This document shows, one piece after another, positions 53,454 to 62,617 of a stretch of 64,000 bases of DNA (its first letter is position 1; the number at the start of each line of letters is the position of its first letter). The DNA comes from Longimicrobiales bacterium (GTDB lineage Bacteria; Gemmatimonadota; Gemmatimonadetes; Longimicrobiales; Gaopeijiaceae), in assembly GCA_951828585.1 (NCBI GenBank), contig OX639991.1, positions 1,396,576 through 1,460,575 on the forward strand. The letters run 5' to 3'. The position numbers and the translations under genes are program-made. Below the pieces are notes generated by a model. The model was given only the letters and a program-made list of their open reading frames with translations. It did not search any database and was not told the DNA's origin.

Positions 53454-55378
53454 CCGCGGCGCCGTCCGGCACTGAAGAGAGGGGAACCGACGGAAGAAAA
53501 AAGTCCAGCGGCGGACGACGTGGCCAGGCGGTACTGATCGTCGCGGCGGTGGCCGCTGCATTCCACCTTTACGGCGCCGGAATCTCCCCCTTCACCGCGC
53601 TGGTGCAGCGGCCCGTGCACCTCGCGCTCATGGGGACGCTGGCGCTGCTGGGCGTGGGCGTGCGGGCGCTGCCACGATCCCGTGCGGGCTGGGGGTTCAA
53701 CGTCGTGCTGGGGACCCTCCTCGTTTCCAGCGCGCTCTACCTGGTCTCGCAGAACGAGGCGCTGGTGGCCCGTTCCGGGAGTCCGACCGGCGTGGACCTG
53801 GTCGCGGGGGCGGTGGTGGTGGCGGCGGTGCTGCTGCTGGCGTGGCGGGCGACCGGCTGGGGACTGGTCGCGGTGGCGTGCGCCGCGCTGGTCTACGCCC
53901 TGGCGGGACCGTGGCTTCCCGGCGTCCTGGCCCACCGCGGCTACGATCCCGGCCGCCTCATCGAACAGCTCTTCCTGTCGACCGAGGGGATATGGGGCGT
54001 GCCGCTGGGGGTGTCGGCCGACTTCGTCTACCTGTTCGTACTCTTCGGGGCCTTCCTGGACATCGCGGGGGGCGGCGGACTCCTGATCGCGCTCGCCGAC
54101 CGGGTGGCCGGGCGGACCCGGGGCGGCCCCGCGAAGACGGCCGCGGTTGCGAGCGCCTTCATGGGTTCGCTCTCCGGCAGCGCGGTCGCCAACGTGGTCA
54201 CCACGGGCACCTTCACCATCCCCCTCATGCGCAGGTCCGGTTTCCGCCCCTTCTTCGCCGGCGCGATCGAGGCCGCGGCGAGCACGGGCGGACAGCTCAT
54301 GCCGCCGGTCATGGGGGCGGGCGCCTTCATCCTGGCGACGTGGACGAATATTCCCTATGGCCGGGTGGCGCTGGCGGCCGCGATCCCAGCGGTGCTCTAC
54401 TACGCGGCTTTGCTGTGGGCGATCCACTTCCGCGCCGCGAAGGTCGGGATCGAGGGGTCGGCAGGCGCGCGTTCCGAGAGCGTCCTCGACCGAATCCATC
54501 TGCTGCTCCCCGTGCTGATCATCGTGCTGATGCTCGCGCTGGGGCGCTCCCCGATGCGGGCCGCGTTCTGGGGTGTGGTGACGTCGGTGCTGGCGGCGTG
54601 TGCGGTCCAGCACACCCGTCCCGGGCTGGCCGCGGTGGCCAAATCGCTGCGCTCGGCGGCTTCGGGGGCGGTCCAGGTGGCGGCGGCGTGCGCGGCGGCC
54701 GGCATCGTGGTCGGAGTGGCGTCGCTGACCGGGATCGGGCTCAGGATGTCGGAGCTGATCGTGGTGGTGTCGCAGGGCAACCTGCTGGTCGCGCTCATCC
54801 TGACGGCCCTGGGCTCGATCGTGCTGGGAATGGGGCTGCCCACCACTGCTGCGTACGTGGTGCTGGCGGCGCTGGGCGCGCCTGCTCTCGTCGAGCTCGG
54901 GGTGCCGCTGCTGGGGGCGCACCTGTTCATCTTCTACTTCGGGTGCATCTCGAATGTGACGCCGCCCGTCTCGCTGGCCGCGTACGCCGCCGCCGGGATC
55001 GCGGGGTCGCCGCCGCTCAGGACCGCGTGGACCGCCATGGGTCTCGCCTCGGCGGGGTTCCTGGTGCCGTTCATGTTCGTGTATGCGCCGGCGCTTATCC
55101 TGGACGGGACCGCCGGGGCGATCGCGATCACGACGCTCACGGCGCTGGTGGGGGTGGTGGGGCTGGCGGGGGCCGTGATCGGGTATGTGCGGGGGCCGAT
55201 CGGGCTGGTGAGAAGGGTCGTGCTGCTGGGGGCGGCGGTCGCGCTGATCAGCCCGGGGTTCGTGTGGGACGGGATCGGGCTCGCGGCGCTTGTGGGGGCG
55301 GGGCTGGTGGGGGTGCCCCTTGCGGCAGCGCCACGTTCGGACGACACTCGTGCGTCACCCTCACGCTCTTCCGAATGA
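53450..55378 (+). CDS. TRAP transporter fused permease (DctQM type)
   Basis: 642 residues from TTG 53450. It has more than a dozen TM segments. The DctM signature is MGSLSGSAVANVVTTGTFTI, GGQLMPPVMGAGAFILA and GMGLPTTAAYVVLAALGAP; the N-terminal part holds the small Q-like helices in the same chain. It moves an organic acid using a Na+ or H+ gradient with the TAXI binding protein encoded next. The start overlaps the YIP1 stop by 4 bases. Confidence 0.93.
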   Translation: MTAAPSGTEERGTDGRKKSSGGRRGQAVLIVAAVAAAFHLYGAGISPFTALVQRPVHLALMGTLALLGVGVRALPRSRAGWGFNVVLGTLLVSSALYLVSQNEALVARSGSPTGVDLVAGAVVVAAVLLLAWRATGWGLVAVACAALVYALAGPWLPGVLAHRGYDPGRLIEQLFLSTEGIWGVPLGVSADFVYLFVLFGAFLDIAGGGGLLIALADRVAGRTRGGPAKTAAVASAFMGSLSGSAVANVVTTGTFTIPLMRRSGFRPFFAGAIEAAASTGGQLMPPVMGAGAFILATWTNIPYGRVALAAAIPAVLYYAALLWAIHFRAAKVGIEGSAGARSESVLDRIHLLLPVLIIVLMLALGRSPMRAAFWGVVTSVLAACAVQHTRPGLAAVAKSLRSAASGAVQVAAACAAAGIVVGVASLTGIGLRMSELIVVVSQGNLLVALILTALGSIVLGMGLPTTAAYVVLAALGAPALVELGVPLLGAHLFIFYFGCISNVTPPVSLAAYAAAGIAGSPPLRTAWTAMGLASAGFLVPFMFVYAPALILDGTAGAIAITTLTALVGVVGLAGAVIGYVRGPIGLVRRVVLLGAAVALISPGFVWDGIGLAALVGAGLVGVPLAAAPRSDDTRASPSRSSE

Positions 55379-55396
55379 TATTGTGTCATCACAATA
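55379..55396. promoter_or_regulatory. Palindrome between TRAP permease and TAXI genes
   Basis: TATTGTG and CACAATA form perfect 7-base arms with a TCAT loop, starting the base after the permease stop and ending 15 bases before the TAXI ATG. In a GC-rich genome this AT-rich hairpin stands out. It may set the ratio of permease to binding protein by acting on mRNA, or be an operator. Confidence 0.5.
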
Positions 55397-55411
55397 ACGC
55401 CACTAGAAACC

Positions 55412-56371
55412 ATGAAAACATTGATCACATACTATGTTGTCGTGTCAGTAGCAATAGTCACAACGGCCACTTGCTCCGACTCGAGGCCGCAGGAGTTCCT
55501 CAGCCTGGGCACCGCCGGCACCGGCGGGATCTACTATCCGCTGGGCGGTGCGATGGCGGCCCGCCTCTCGGTCATGGATTCGCTGCGGCAGTACACCGCC
55601 GAGGTCAGCGGGGGATCGGTCGAGAACGTCAACCGGCTGCGCGAGCGCCAGACCGATCTGGCCTTCGCCACCGGCAACACCATCTACGAGGCGGCCACCG
55701 GCGGCCAGGACTACGAGCAGGCGGTCGCCGACCTGAGAGTCCTGGCCCCCCTCTACCCGAACATGACCCACATCGTCGTGGCCCGCGGATCCACGGCGAA
55801 CTCGCTCGCCGATCTGGCCGGCGGCACCGTCTCGGTCGGCCCCCCGGGGAGCGGCACCGAACAGATGTCCCGCCAGATTCTCGACGCCTACGGTTTGACC
55901 TACGACGACGTCACGCCCCGTTACCTCACCTTCAACGAGTCGGCCAACGCGCTGCGTGACGGTGCGCTCGACGCCGCGATCATCTCGGTCGGCTACCCGG
56001 CCGCGGCCGTCCTGGAGGCGACCACGACGGGCGGCGCGCGCCTTCTTCCCATGGAGGCGGACCGCGTCGACCACTTGCGCGAGAACTACCCCTACTACAT
56101 CCACGGACAAATCCCGGCCGGCACCTATCCGGGCACGGACGCAGCCGTTCCTACAGCGGGCATCATGAACTGGGTGATCGGGATGGCGGAGCTGCCGGGC
56201 GAGGTCGTGGGCAATGTGGTCCGGATGCTGGCCGACGACCGGGACAGGCTGGCCCAGGTCCACGACATGGTGCGCCAGATCGACATGGCGTCGCTCCTGG
56301 ATGCACCCATCAGTCTGCATCCGGTCACGCAGGAGTGGGTTGCGGCCAACCTTGGAGATTGGACCCGATGA
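55412..56371 (+). CDS. TAXI-family TRAP substrate-binding lipoprotein
   Basis: 319 residues. The N-terminus (YYVVVSVAIVTTATCSDS) is a signal with a likely lipobox cysteine at residue 21. The TAXI pattern FLSLGTAGTGGIYYPLGGAMA and GGSVENVNRLRERQTDLAF and SVGPPGSGTEQM is clear. It catches the substrate outside the inner membrane for the fused permease. The stop overlaps the aminotransferase ATG by 4 bases. Confidence 0.94.
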   Translation: MKTLITYYVVVSVAIVTTATCSDSRPQEFLSLGTAGTGGIYYPLGGAMAARLSVMDSLRQYTAEVSGGSVENVNRLRERQTDLAFATGNTIYEAATGGQDYEQAVADLRVLAPLYPNMTHIVVARGSTANSLADLAGGTVSVGPPGSGTEQMSRQILDAYGLTYDDVTPRYLTFNESANALRDGALDAAIISVGYPAAAVLEATTTGGARLLPMEADRVDHLRENYPYYIHGQIPAGTYPGTDAAVPTAGIMNWVIGMAELPGEVVGNVVRMLADDRDRLAQVHDMVRQIDMASLLDAPISLHPVTQEWVAANLGDWTR

Positions 56372-57534
56372 CTGCAGGTCCCCTCACCTGCCAGCGGCAC
56401 CACTTCTCGCTGCCGGACGACTTCCACTACCTCAACTGCGCGTACATGAGCCCGCTGCCCAGGGTCGCGGAAGAGGCCGGCATCGAGGGCCTCCGGGCGA
56501 AGCGCTTCCCCCAGGCGATCGCGCCCGAGGACTTCTTCCGCCCCGCCGACGAACTCCGCGCCCGCTTCGCCCGCCTCGTCAACGCTCCGGAGCCGAATCG
56601 GATCGCGACCGTGCCATCGGTGTCCTACGCGGTGTCGACGATCACGCGCAATACCGCGGTGGGTCCGGGCCGCAACGTGGTGATCGTGCACGAGCAGTTC
56701 CCGGGCAACGTCTACCCGTGGCGTCGGCTGGTGGACGAGAGGGGCGGCGAACTACGGGTCGTGGAGCCCGCGGGGGAAGGGGTGCGCGGCGAAGGCTGGA
56801 CGGATCGCATCCTCGACCGGATTGGCGGCGGGACGGCGGCGGTGGCCATGGGCACCGTGCACTGGACGGACGGGACGCGCTTCGATCTGCAGGCGGTGCG
56901 CGAGCGAACCCGCGAAGTCGGCGCGGCGATGGTTCTGGACGGGACGCAGACGGTGGGCGCCGTTCCGCTGGATGTGCAGGCGCTGGCGCCGGACGCGCTG
57001 GTGGTGGCGGCGTACAAGTGGCTGCTGGGTCCGTACTCGCTGTCGCTGGCGTGGTTCGGCGAGCGGTACCTGGACGGGGTCCCGCTGGAAGAGACCTGGA
57101 TCGGGCGACGAGACTCGGAGGACTTCGCGGGGCTGGTGGACTATGTGGACGACTACCAGCCGGGGGCGCTGCGCTTCGATGTCGGCCAGCGCAGCAACTT
57201 CGCGCTGATCCCGGCCCTCTCGGCGTCGCTGGACCTGGTGCTGGAGTGGCGGCCGGAAAGGGTCTCCGCGTACTGCCGGGCGCTCATGGCCGACGCGTTT
57301 CCGCGTTTGCGCGAACTGGGACTGAGGGTCGAAGACGACCGGTGGCGTTCTCCGCACCTCTTCGGCCTCGGGCTGCCGCCGGGGGTGGACGCGGCGCGGC
57401 TGAAGGATAGCCTGGCGCGACACCGGGTCGGGGTGTCGTTCAGGGGCAGCAGCGTGCGGGTGTCGCCATACGTTTACAACAATGCGGCAGACGTGGATGC
57501 TCTGGTGGCGGCGTTTGGGGAGGCCATCAATTGA
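56368..57534 (+). CDS. Class V aminotransferase family PLP enzyme
   Basis: 388 residues. The fold is shown by LNCAYMSPLPRVA at the N-terminus, VLDGTQTVGAVPLDVQAL with the PLP-contacting Asp, and VVAAYKWLLGPY with the Schiff-base lysine. Relatives include cysteine desulfurases and kynureninase; the typical desulfurase catalytic Cys loop is not seen, so a different reaction is likely. Being coupled to TRAP-TAXI genes, it may act on the imported compound. Confidence 0.85.
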   Translation: MTAGPLTCQRHHFSLPDDFHYLNCAYMSPLPRVAEEAGIEGLRAKRFPQAIAPEDFFRPADELRARFARLVNAPEPNRIATVPSVSYAVSTITRNTAVGPGRNVVIVHEQFPGNVYPWRRLVDERGGELRVVEPAGEGVRGEGWTDRILDRIGGGTAAVAMGTVHWTDGTRFDLQAVRERTREVGAAMVLDGTQTVGAVPLDVQALAPDALVVAAYKWLLGPYSLSLAWFGERYLDGVPLEETWIGRRDSEDFAGLVDYVDDYQPGALRFDVGQRSNFALIPALSASLDLVLEWRPERVSAYCRALMADAFPRLRELGLRVEDDRWRSPHLFGLGLPPGVDAARLKDSLARHRVGVSFRGSSVRVSPYVYNNAADVDALVAAFGEAIN

Positions 57535-57565
57535 ATGGCACCGGTCCCGCCGGTCCGGCCGCCCC

Positions 57566-58120
57566 TCAGCGCACGGTCATGCCCGGCCCGAAGACCACCT
57601 TCGCGATCCCCCCCGCTTCGATCCCCTGCTCGCCAAACCACCCCTTTCGCACCTCCAGGGCGAAGGCGGTAGGCGCACCGGAGTCGACGATCGTCTCGTC
57701 GAGAGCCTCGAGCTGCTTGATGGCGATGATCTGGTAGGCCTCGTCGAAGAAGGCGACATCGAGGGACACGCGGGTGTCCTTCATCCAGAAGGACCGCTCC
57801 TCGATCGTCGGGAAGACGAAGAGCATGCCGGTTCCGTCCGGGACCGCATCCCGGTTCATGAGGCCCCGAGCGCGCTGGTCGGGGAGACTTGCCACCTCGG
57901 CCAGCACCGTATCGGCCCCGAAGATGACCCAGGCCTTTCCGGGTGCCGGCCGGGGGCCGGGTTCCTGCGCGGCCGCGGCGGCCTCCAGGCCTGCGGTCCG
58001 CCCCGCCCCCCCACCCCCGTTCCCCCCAGCGCATGCGGCCACCATCACCGCCACGGCCAACACCACCACCCCCACCCCACACCCCGCCGACCACCTTCCA
58101 AACGCGTCTGCCATTCTCAT
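57566..58120 (-). CDS. DUF192 lipoprotein
   Basis: 184 residues. A lipoprotein signal ends VMVAACAG, a Gly/Ala-rich spacer follows, then a DUF192 domain (ASLPDQRARGLMNRDAVPDG, SFWMKDTRVSLDVAFFD, ...GWFGEQGIEAG). DUF192 proteins are widespread and poorly understood. It is convergent with the aminotransferase, whose stop is 31 bases away. Confidence 0.88.
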   Translation of the reverse strand: MRMADAFGRWSAGCGVGVVVLAVAVMVAACAGGNGGGGAGRTAGLEAAAAAQEPGPRPAPGKAWVIFGADTVLAEVASLPDQRARGLMNRDAVPDGTGMLFVFPTIEERSFWMKDTRVSLDVAFFDEAYQIIAIKQLEALDETIVDSGAPTAFALEVRKGWFGEQGIEAGGIAKVVFGPGMTVR

Positions 58121-58276
58121 GCGATCACCTTGTCTTCCATGCGGACCGAACCGCCTCCCTCCGTCTCACGCCCTCCCCCCACCCCGCTTCCCCGCCTAAC
58201 TTACGCCTCCGCCCTCACTCCATCCAACCCGACGACCCCTCACCACCGGTCTCCTCCCACCCGCCCACACCGCCTC

Positions 58277-58534
58277 ATGACCCTCGACCCCGCACTTCTC
58301 GACATCCTCGTCTGCCCCGAGAGCAGGCAGCCCGTCGCCGCCGCGTCCGCCGACCTCCTGGCCCGCGTCAACACGGCCATCGAATCCGGTTCCACCGTGA
58401 ACCGAGGCGGCGACCCTGTCACCGACCCTGTCACGGAAGGACTCCTGCGCGAAGACGGCCAGGTCCTCTATCCCATCCGGGACGGTATCCCGATCATGCT
58501 CATCGACGAGTCGATCGAGGTGGCCGGCCTCTGA
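58277..58534 (+). CDS. Trm112-like protein
   Basis: 85 residues. The core LLDILVCPESRQPV and LYPIRDGIPIMLIDES match the Trm112/YcaR family. Only one of the usual zinc cysteines is kept (as in many bacterial members). A 25-residue insertion lies in the middle. Role unknown; the yeast homologue activates methyltransferases. Confidence 0.85.
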   Translation: MTLDPALLDILVCPESRQPVAAASADLLARVNTAIESGSTVNRGGDPVTDPVTEGLLREDGQVLYPIRDGIPIMLIDESIEVAGL

Positions 58535-58978
58535 GGGACTTCACCCCGGGCGCACCATCCGCCCCGCCGCCACCGTCACCGCGTGGCCGAGCAACTCCAC
58601 CCACCGGATCCTCGTCGACGCCGAGCCATGGCGCGAAGAACCGCGATACGAAGTCGACCGCGGGATCATCGCCGTCGATGTCGAGGCAGACCGCCGCCGG
58701 ATTGCCCCGGAACGGGGGTATCGGTGAAGGCGTCCACGGTGTAGTATGGGATTTTTCGACCGGTCATTTCTCTCGGACGGCTGGTGATGAAGTCCCCGTG
58801 TCGCAACGCGCATGCCGCGCCGGGGGTCTTTCAACGGGCCGCCAGTTCTCTGGTGGAGTTGCATGGCTGCTCGAACGGAGCGCGGTTTCAGCGAGGACCG
58901 CAAGGGTCGAAAGGCCGTTAACGCAATGCCAAAATCCACGTTGGCCCGGGAAAGAACCCCCACGGCATTCGGCCAGCG
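58535..58978. other. 444-base gap with no supported gene
   Basis: No full gene is seen. The first ~190 bases stay open in the plus frame and translate to a protein-like stretch ending IIAVDVEADRRRIAPERGYR, but it has no start or family match, so it may be a gene remnant. The rest (58740-58978) shows neither clear coding nor structure; it should contain the promoter of the next gene. Confidence 0.4.
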
Positions 58979-60316
58979 ATGACCAACCCCGGCGGCCTCG
59001 TCACGGCGGGTGGTTTCGCCCGTTTCTACGCCCCTCTGGCGGCCACCAGCCTCCTGCTGACGGCAACCAACCCCATCCTGGCCGCGGCTTTGGCGCGGTC
59101 CGTGGACCCTGTCATCGCCCTGGCCGGATACAGCGTCGCCTTCGCGGTCTGTGGCGTCCTCTACGCCCCCCTCTTCGTGATGCAGCAGGTCGCCGCCGCG
59201 CGCCTCCTCGCCGAGGCGTCGTTCTCACCCGTCAAGCGCTTCGCGTACCTGACCGGCGCGGTCATGTCGATCGCCGGGGCGCTGATCGCCTACACGGCGG
59301 CCGGGGACGTCGTCTTCGCGACGGTGGTCGGGGTCGGGCCCGAGGTGCTGAACGAGGCCGTACGCGCCATGCAGTGGCTGTGGCCGGTCCCGTTCCTGAC
59401 CGCGGTCAGGGCCGCGCACCAGGGGCGGTTGGTCGCGGGGCACCGCACGGTTCCCATCGCGGCCGCGACGGGGGGGCGGACGGGGGTCTTGGCGGTGGTT
59501 TCGTTTGCGCTGCTGGCGACGGGCGGGGGCGCGTGGGTCGGGGCGGCCGCCTTCACCGGAGGGCTGGTCGTCGAGGCCCTCGTGGTCATGTGGTCGCGCA
59601 CCCCCGAACTCCAGCTCGAACGCGAAGACTGCGAGGCCGACAAGGAGAACGTGGCCCGCTTCTCGGCGCCGCTCATGCTCAACGTGCTGCTCTGGTGGGG
59701 CACCCCGCTCATCATCAACGCGGTTCTAGCGCGCACCGCCGACCCGGATCCGGCTCTGGCCGCCTTCGGTGTCGTCGAGGCGATGGCGTGGTTCATCGCG
59801 GCGCCGGTGGGTCAGCTGCAGCACGCCAGCATCGCGCTGGTAGGGTGTTCCGAGACGCATCGCCGCGTGAGGGGGTGGGGAGCCACGGTGGCCCTCTCGA
59901 TGATGGCTGTGCTCCTCGTCCTGTCAGTTCCGGCGATCCGGGAACCGGTGCTGCGCAACGTGTTCGCGCTGGACGCGAACCTGGTGGCGCTGGCCGGGGC
60001 GGCGCTGCCCATCGCGGCGGCGTACCCGCTCCTGTACGCGATCCGCCAGTACTACCAGGGTCTCTTCGTGCGATCGGGGCGGACGGGGGTGGTGGGGGCG
60101 GGGGCGGTGCTGCGGATCTCGGGCCTCGTGGCGGCGGCGCTGGTGATGCAGAACACTGGCGTGACCGGGGCGGTGCTGGGGGTGGGGCTGGCGGTCTTCG
60201 GCCTGACGATCGAGGGGGCTTTTCTGGTGCGCTATTCGCAGCGCGAAGTGATGCCGGAGTTGCGTGCCAGCCGCGCGGCGGCGGTCAATCCGGAGGCGTT
60301 TGAGGGGGTGGCGTAG
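58979..60316 (+). CDS. MATE-like multi-pass membrane protein
   Basis: 445 residues with about 12 TM segments and two similar halves (FYAPLAATSLLLTATNPILAAAL at the start and FSAPLMLNVLLWWGTPLIINAVL mid-way), as in the MOP/MATE superfamily. It may export small molecules or flip lipids; it also resembles ANKH-like members. Alone in the plus strand here, so the substrate is open. Confidence 0.75.
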   Translation: MTNPGGLVTAGGFARFYAPLAATSLLLTATNPILAAALARSVDPVIALAGYSVAFAVCGVLYAPLFVMQQVAAARLLAEASFSPVKRFAYLTGAVMSIAGALIAYTAAGDVVFATVVGVGPEVLNEAVRAMQWLWPVPFLTAVRAAHQGRLVAGHRTVPIAAATGGRTGVLAVVSFALLATGGGAWVGAAAFTGGLVVEALVVMWSRTPELQLEREDCEADKENVARFSAPLMLNVLLWWGTPLIINAVLARTADPDPALAAFGVVEAMAWFIAAPVGQLQHASIALVGCSETHRRVRGWGATVALSMMAVLLVLSVPAIREPVLRNVFALDANLVALAGAALPIAAAYPLLYAIRQYYQGLFVRSGRTGVVGAGAVLRISGLVAAALVMQNTGVTGAVLGVGLAVFGLTIEGAFLVRYSQREVMPELRASRAAAVNPEAFEGVA

Positions 60317-60364
60317 GAGGCTGGGAGAAATCGGTCCCAGGTTGTTTCCTGGGCGAGGCGCGGC

Positions 60365-62131
60365 TTACTCCGGGATCGGTTCAGTGATCGTCCGCGCGAC
60401 GCGAAATCCAATGGTGTTGTCTTCGAAACCACGGTCCCGGGCGAAACGAAGTCCCGCCGAGCGAAGAAACCTGACCAGGTTCCTCCACGAGCCTCCGCGG
60501 ATCACCCGCATGGAACAGTCCCCGGATTCCCGGGCGCTCCCGTCCCTTGGGGCTCTCCGGTAGCTATCGTTCCAGCAGTCCGCCGTCCACTCCCACACAT
60601 TGCCCATCATATCGTAGACCCCGAAGGCGTTCGGTTCGAACGACCCCACCGGGGCCGGATGCACCTGTTCGTCCTGGCAGGGAACCGGCATCCAACCCTG
60701 GTCCAACTCCTCGTTGGCCGTCTCGTCGTAGCCGTTTGCGTACCCGCATTGCTCATCCGGGGTCTCGCCCCAGAACCGTGCGGTCTTCGTGCCGGCGCGC
60801 GCGACGTACTCCCAATCGGCCTCGCTCGGCAGTCGATAGGCCCGTCCCGTCTGTCCGGACAACCACCGCACATAGGACTGTGCGTCATCCCAGCTCACGT
60901 TGATCACCGGCCGATCCCCGCGTCCCCAACCTTCATTGCCCGGAACGTTCCCCACACAGCCTCCTGCCTCGCTGCAGGCGTCCCACTCCGCGAACGTCAC
61001 CTCATGGACGCCCACCGCGAAGGAGTATTCGATCGCAACCGTGCGCTGCGGCCCCTCGTCTTCGTCACGCCCGTTCTCGTCTTTCGGAGAGCCCATGGTG
61101 AAGCTCCCGGCCGGGATCACTACCATCTCGGGGCATGTCGCGCAGTCCTGGAAAACGGGACCGGGGGTTACGCGATCCATCTTAAAATCATCGATCCCGG
61201 AGCCGTCCCTGTTTCCGGATTCGTCCCCCGCAGTCCGTTCAGCCATCCGACGTACCGGCCGTTCCATCAGCTCCGCAACATCCCCCGCCGGCCGCTGAAT
61301 CTCCAGCCGCACCACCTGGTTGACCCCGAACTCATCGGTGTCGATCGCATGGATGTCGGTTGCGGTGATCGACTGGATCCGCATCCCGGCCAGGCCGGCA
61401 AACGTCTCCGGCCGCCCGAGCAGGCGCCCGTTCCAGTCGAAGACGTCGAAGCCGCGACTGCCATCCGCGAACATCCGGGCCACCCAGAGCGTGCCGTCGG
61501 TCGACAGATGGAAGACATCGAATGACGGGTAGTGCCGGGGCAAGATGTCCAGTGTGAGCGTGGCGAGAGTGGCGGGGTCGGCGGCTTCGGCTTCGTCCCG
61601 GAGCGATTCGAGGGCTGCGGTCCGAATCGAGTCCGGAATCTCCGCCGGTGAAAAACGGCGCCGGATCGTCAGCAGTGCATTCCCGCTCTCCAGACTCAGC
61701 TGAACAATCTCGTAGCTGCCGTCCTCGGCGACTCCGTCCGAAAACCAGAAGTCGCGATCGGGCCCGTAGGCGCCCCAGGGTTGAGGGGCGAAAGGAATGG
61801 GCAGCTCGAAGGTGTAGGGTCCGTCCTCGATCGTGATTCCTGTGGGTAGTGGCTCCGGCGGCAGCTCGAGAAAGCGACCGTCGTATTCGAGGGTCCCGTC
61901 CTCCGTCTTCCGGTAGACGCCGAGCACGGCTTCGTCCGCCTCCGGGTGGGGCTCCATCACGAGGAAGAGGCCGTCACGGGTCCACTGCCGCCAACCACCG
62001 CGGAGGGTGGAGGGACTCCGGTGTCCTTCGACCCGGGTACCCGCCGTGTCGAAGACCTCCCATCGTGCGAGGCTGAGATCTTCGACCCAGATCGTTCCGT
62101 CTGGGCCGTGAAACGCCGGACCGACCCGCAT
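60365..62131 (-). CDS. C-terminal part of a frameshifted beta-propeller plus formylglycine-generating-enzyme-like protein
   Basis: 588 residues from an internal ATG; the true gene starts at 62496. The first ~300 residues are propeller blades. The FGE-sulfatase (SUMF1-like) domain covers about 335-585: MVVIPAGSFTMGSP, HEVTFAEWDAC, RPVINVSWDDAQSYVRWLSG, RLPSEADWEYVARAG, GVYDMMGNVWEWTADCW and IRGGSW. The copper-binding Cys pair of true FGE is not evident, so it may be a structural or other-activity member. A single missing base near 62180-62186 cuts this part from its lipoprotein N-terminus. Confidence 0.75.
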   Translation of the reverse strand: MRVGPAFHGPDGTIWVEDLSLARWEVFDTAGTRVEGHRSPSTLRGGWRQWTRDGLFLVMEPHPEADEAVLGVYRKTEDGTLEYDGRFLELPPEPLPTGITIEDGPYTFELPIPFAPQPWGAYGPDRDFWFSDGVAEDGSYEIVQLSLESGNALLTIRRRFSPAEIPDSIRTAALESLRDEAEAADPATLATLTLDILPRHYPSFDVFHLSTDGTLWVARMFADGSRGFDVFDWNGRLLGRPETFAGLAGMRIQSITATDIHAIDTDEFGVNQVVRLEIQRPAGDVAELMERPVRRMAERTAGDESGNRDGSGIDDFKMDRVTPGPVFQDCATCPEMVVIPAGSFTMGSPKDENGRDEDEGPQRTVAIEYSFAVGVHEVTFAEWDACSEAGGCVGNVPGNEGWGRGDRPVINVSWDDAQSYVRWLSGQTGRAYRLPSEADWEYVARAGTKTARFWGETPDEQCGYANGYDETANEELDQGWMPVPCQDEQVHPAPVGSFEPNAFGVYDMMGNVWEWTADCWNDSYRRAPRDGSARESGDCSMRVIRGGSWRNLVRFLRSAGLRFARDRGFEDNTIGFRVARTITEPIPE

Positions 62132-62496
62132 GAATTCCGACGGTCCTTCGCCGGTCCGGCCGATGGTGCGGACAAAGTCGGCCCCGCGTCGAAGACTCTA
62201 AGTTCATTCGACTGCGCATCGACGATCCACATGCGGTCCAGGTCATCCACCACAACCGCGCGGACGCTACCGAACAACTCCGGGCCCTCACCGTCGTGGC
62301 GCCCGATGCGGACGCGCTCCACGACACTCCAGCGGGCGTCCGGATCCGCGTCCCACAAACCCTGTTCGGAATTGCTGACGACGATTGAACCGCCTGGGCG
62401 CGTGTCAACCATCGGTCCATGGTGACTCGTCCCATCGCCCCCGCACGCCCCCAGGAGCAGAGCGCCGCCAACGCTCCCGATTCGCACTCGGTTCAT
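61957..62496 (-). CDS. N-terminal part of the frameshifted propeller/FGE-like lipoprotein
   Basis: ATG 62496 has GGAGG six bases upstream. The protein starts MNRVRIGSVGGALLLGACGG, a lipoprotein signal, followed by one propeller blade ending MWIVDAQSNELRVFDAG. After that the frame runs into unlike sequence until a stop at 61957. The neighbouring frame continues the family pattern (DFVRTIGRTGEGPSEF), so the reading frame shift occurs at about 62180-62186. Real coding is only 62187-62496 here. Confidence 0.7.
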   Translation of the reverse strand: MNRVRIGSVGGALLLGACGGDGTSHHGPMVDTRPGGSIVVSNSEQGLWDADPDARWSVVERVRIGRHDGEGPELFGSVRAVVVDDLDRMWIVDAQSNELRVFDAGPTLSAPSAGPAKDRRNSCGSVRRFTAQTERSGSKISASHDGRSSTRRVPGSKDTGVPPPSAVVGGSGPVTASSS

Positions 62497-62617
62497 CTTT
62501 ACCTCCGCGCCTTGGCAGTCCTTGACCGCTTCGCTCATCTACTCACGATGTAATGACAAGTTTCCATGATGTCATCTGTAGTTTTCATCAGCACTTGCGG
62601 GAGGTCTCCACGGATTG

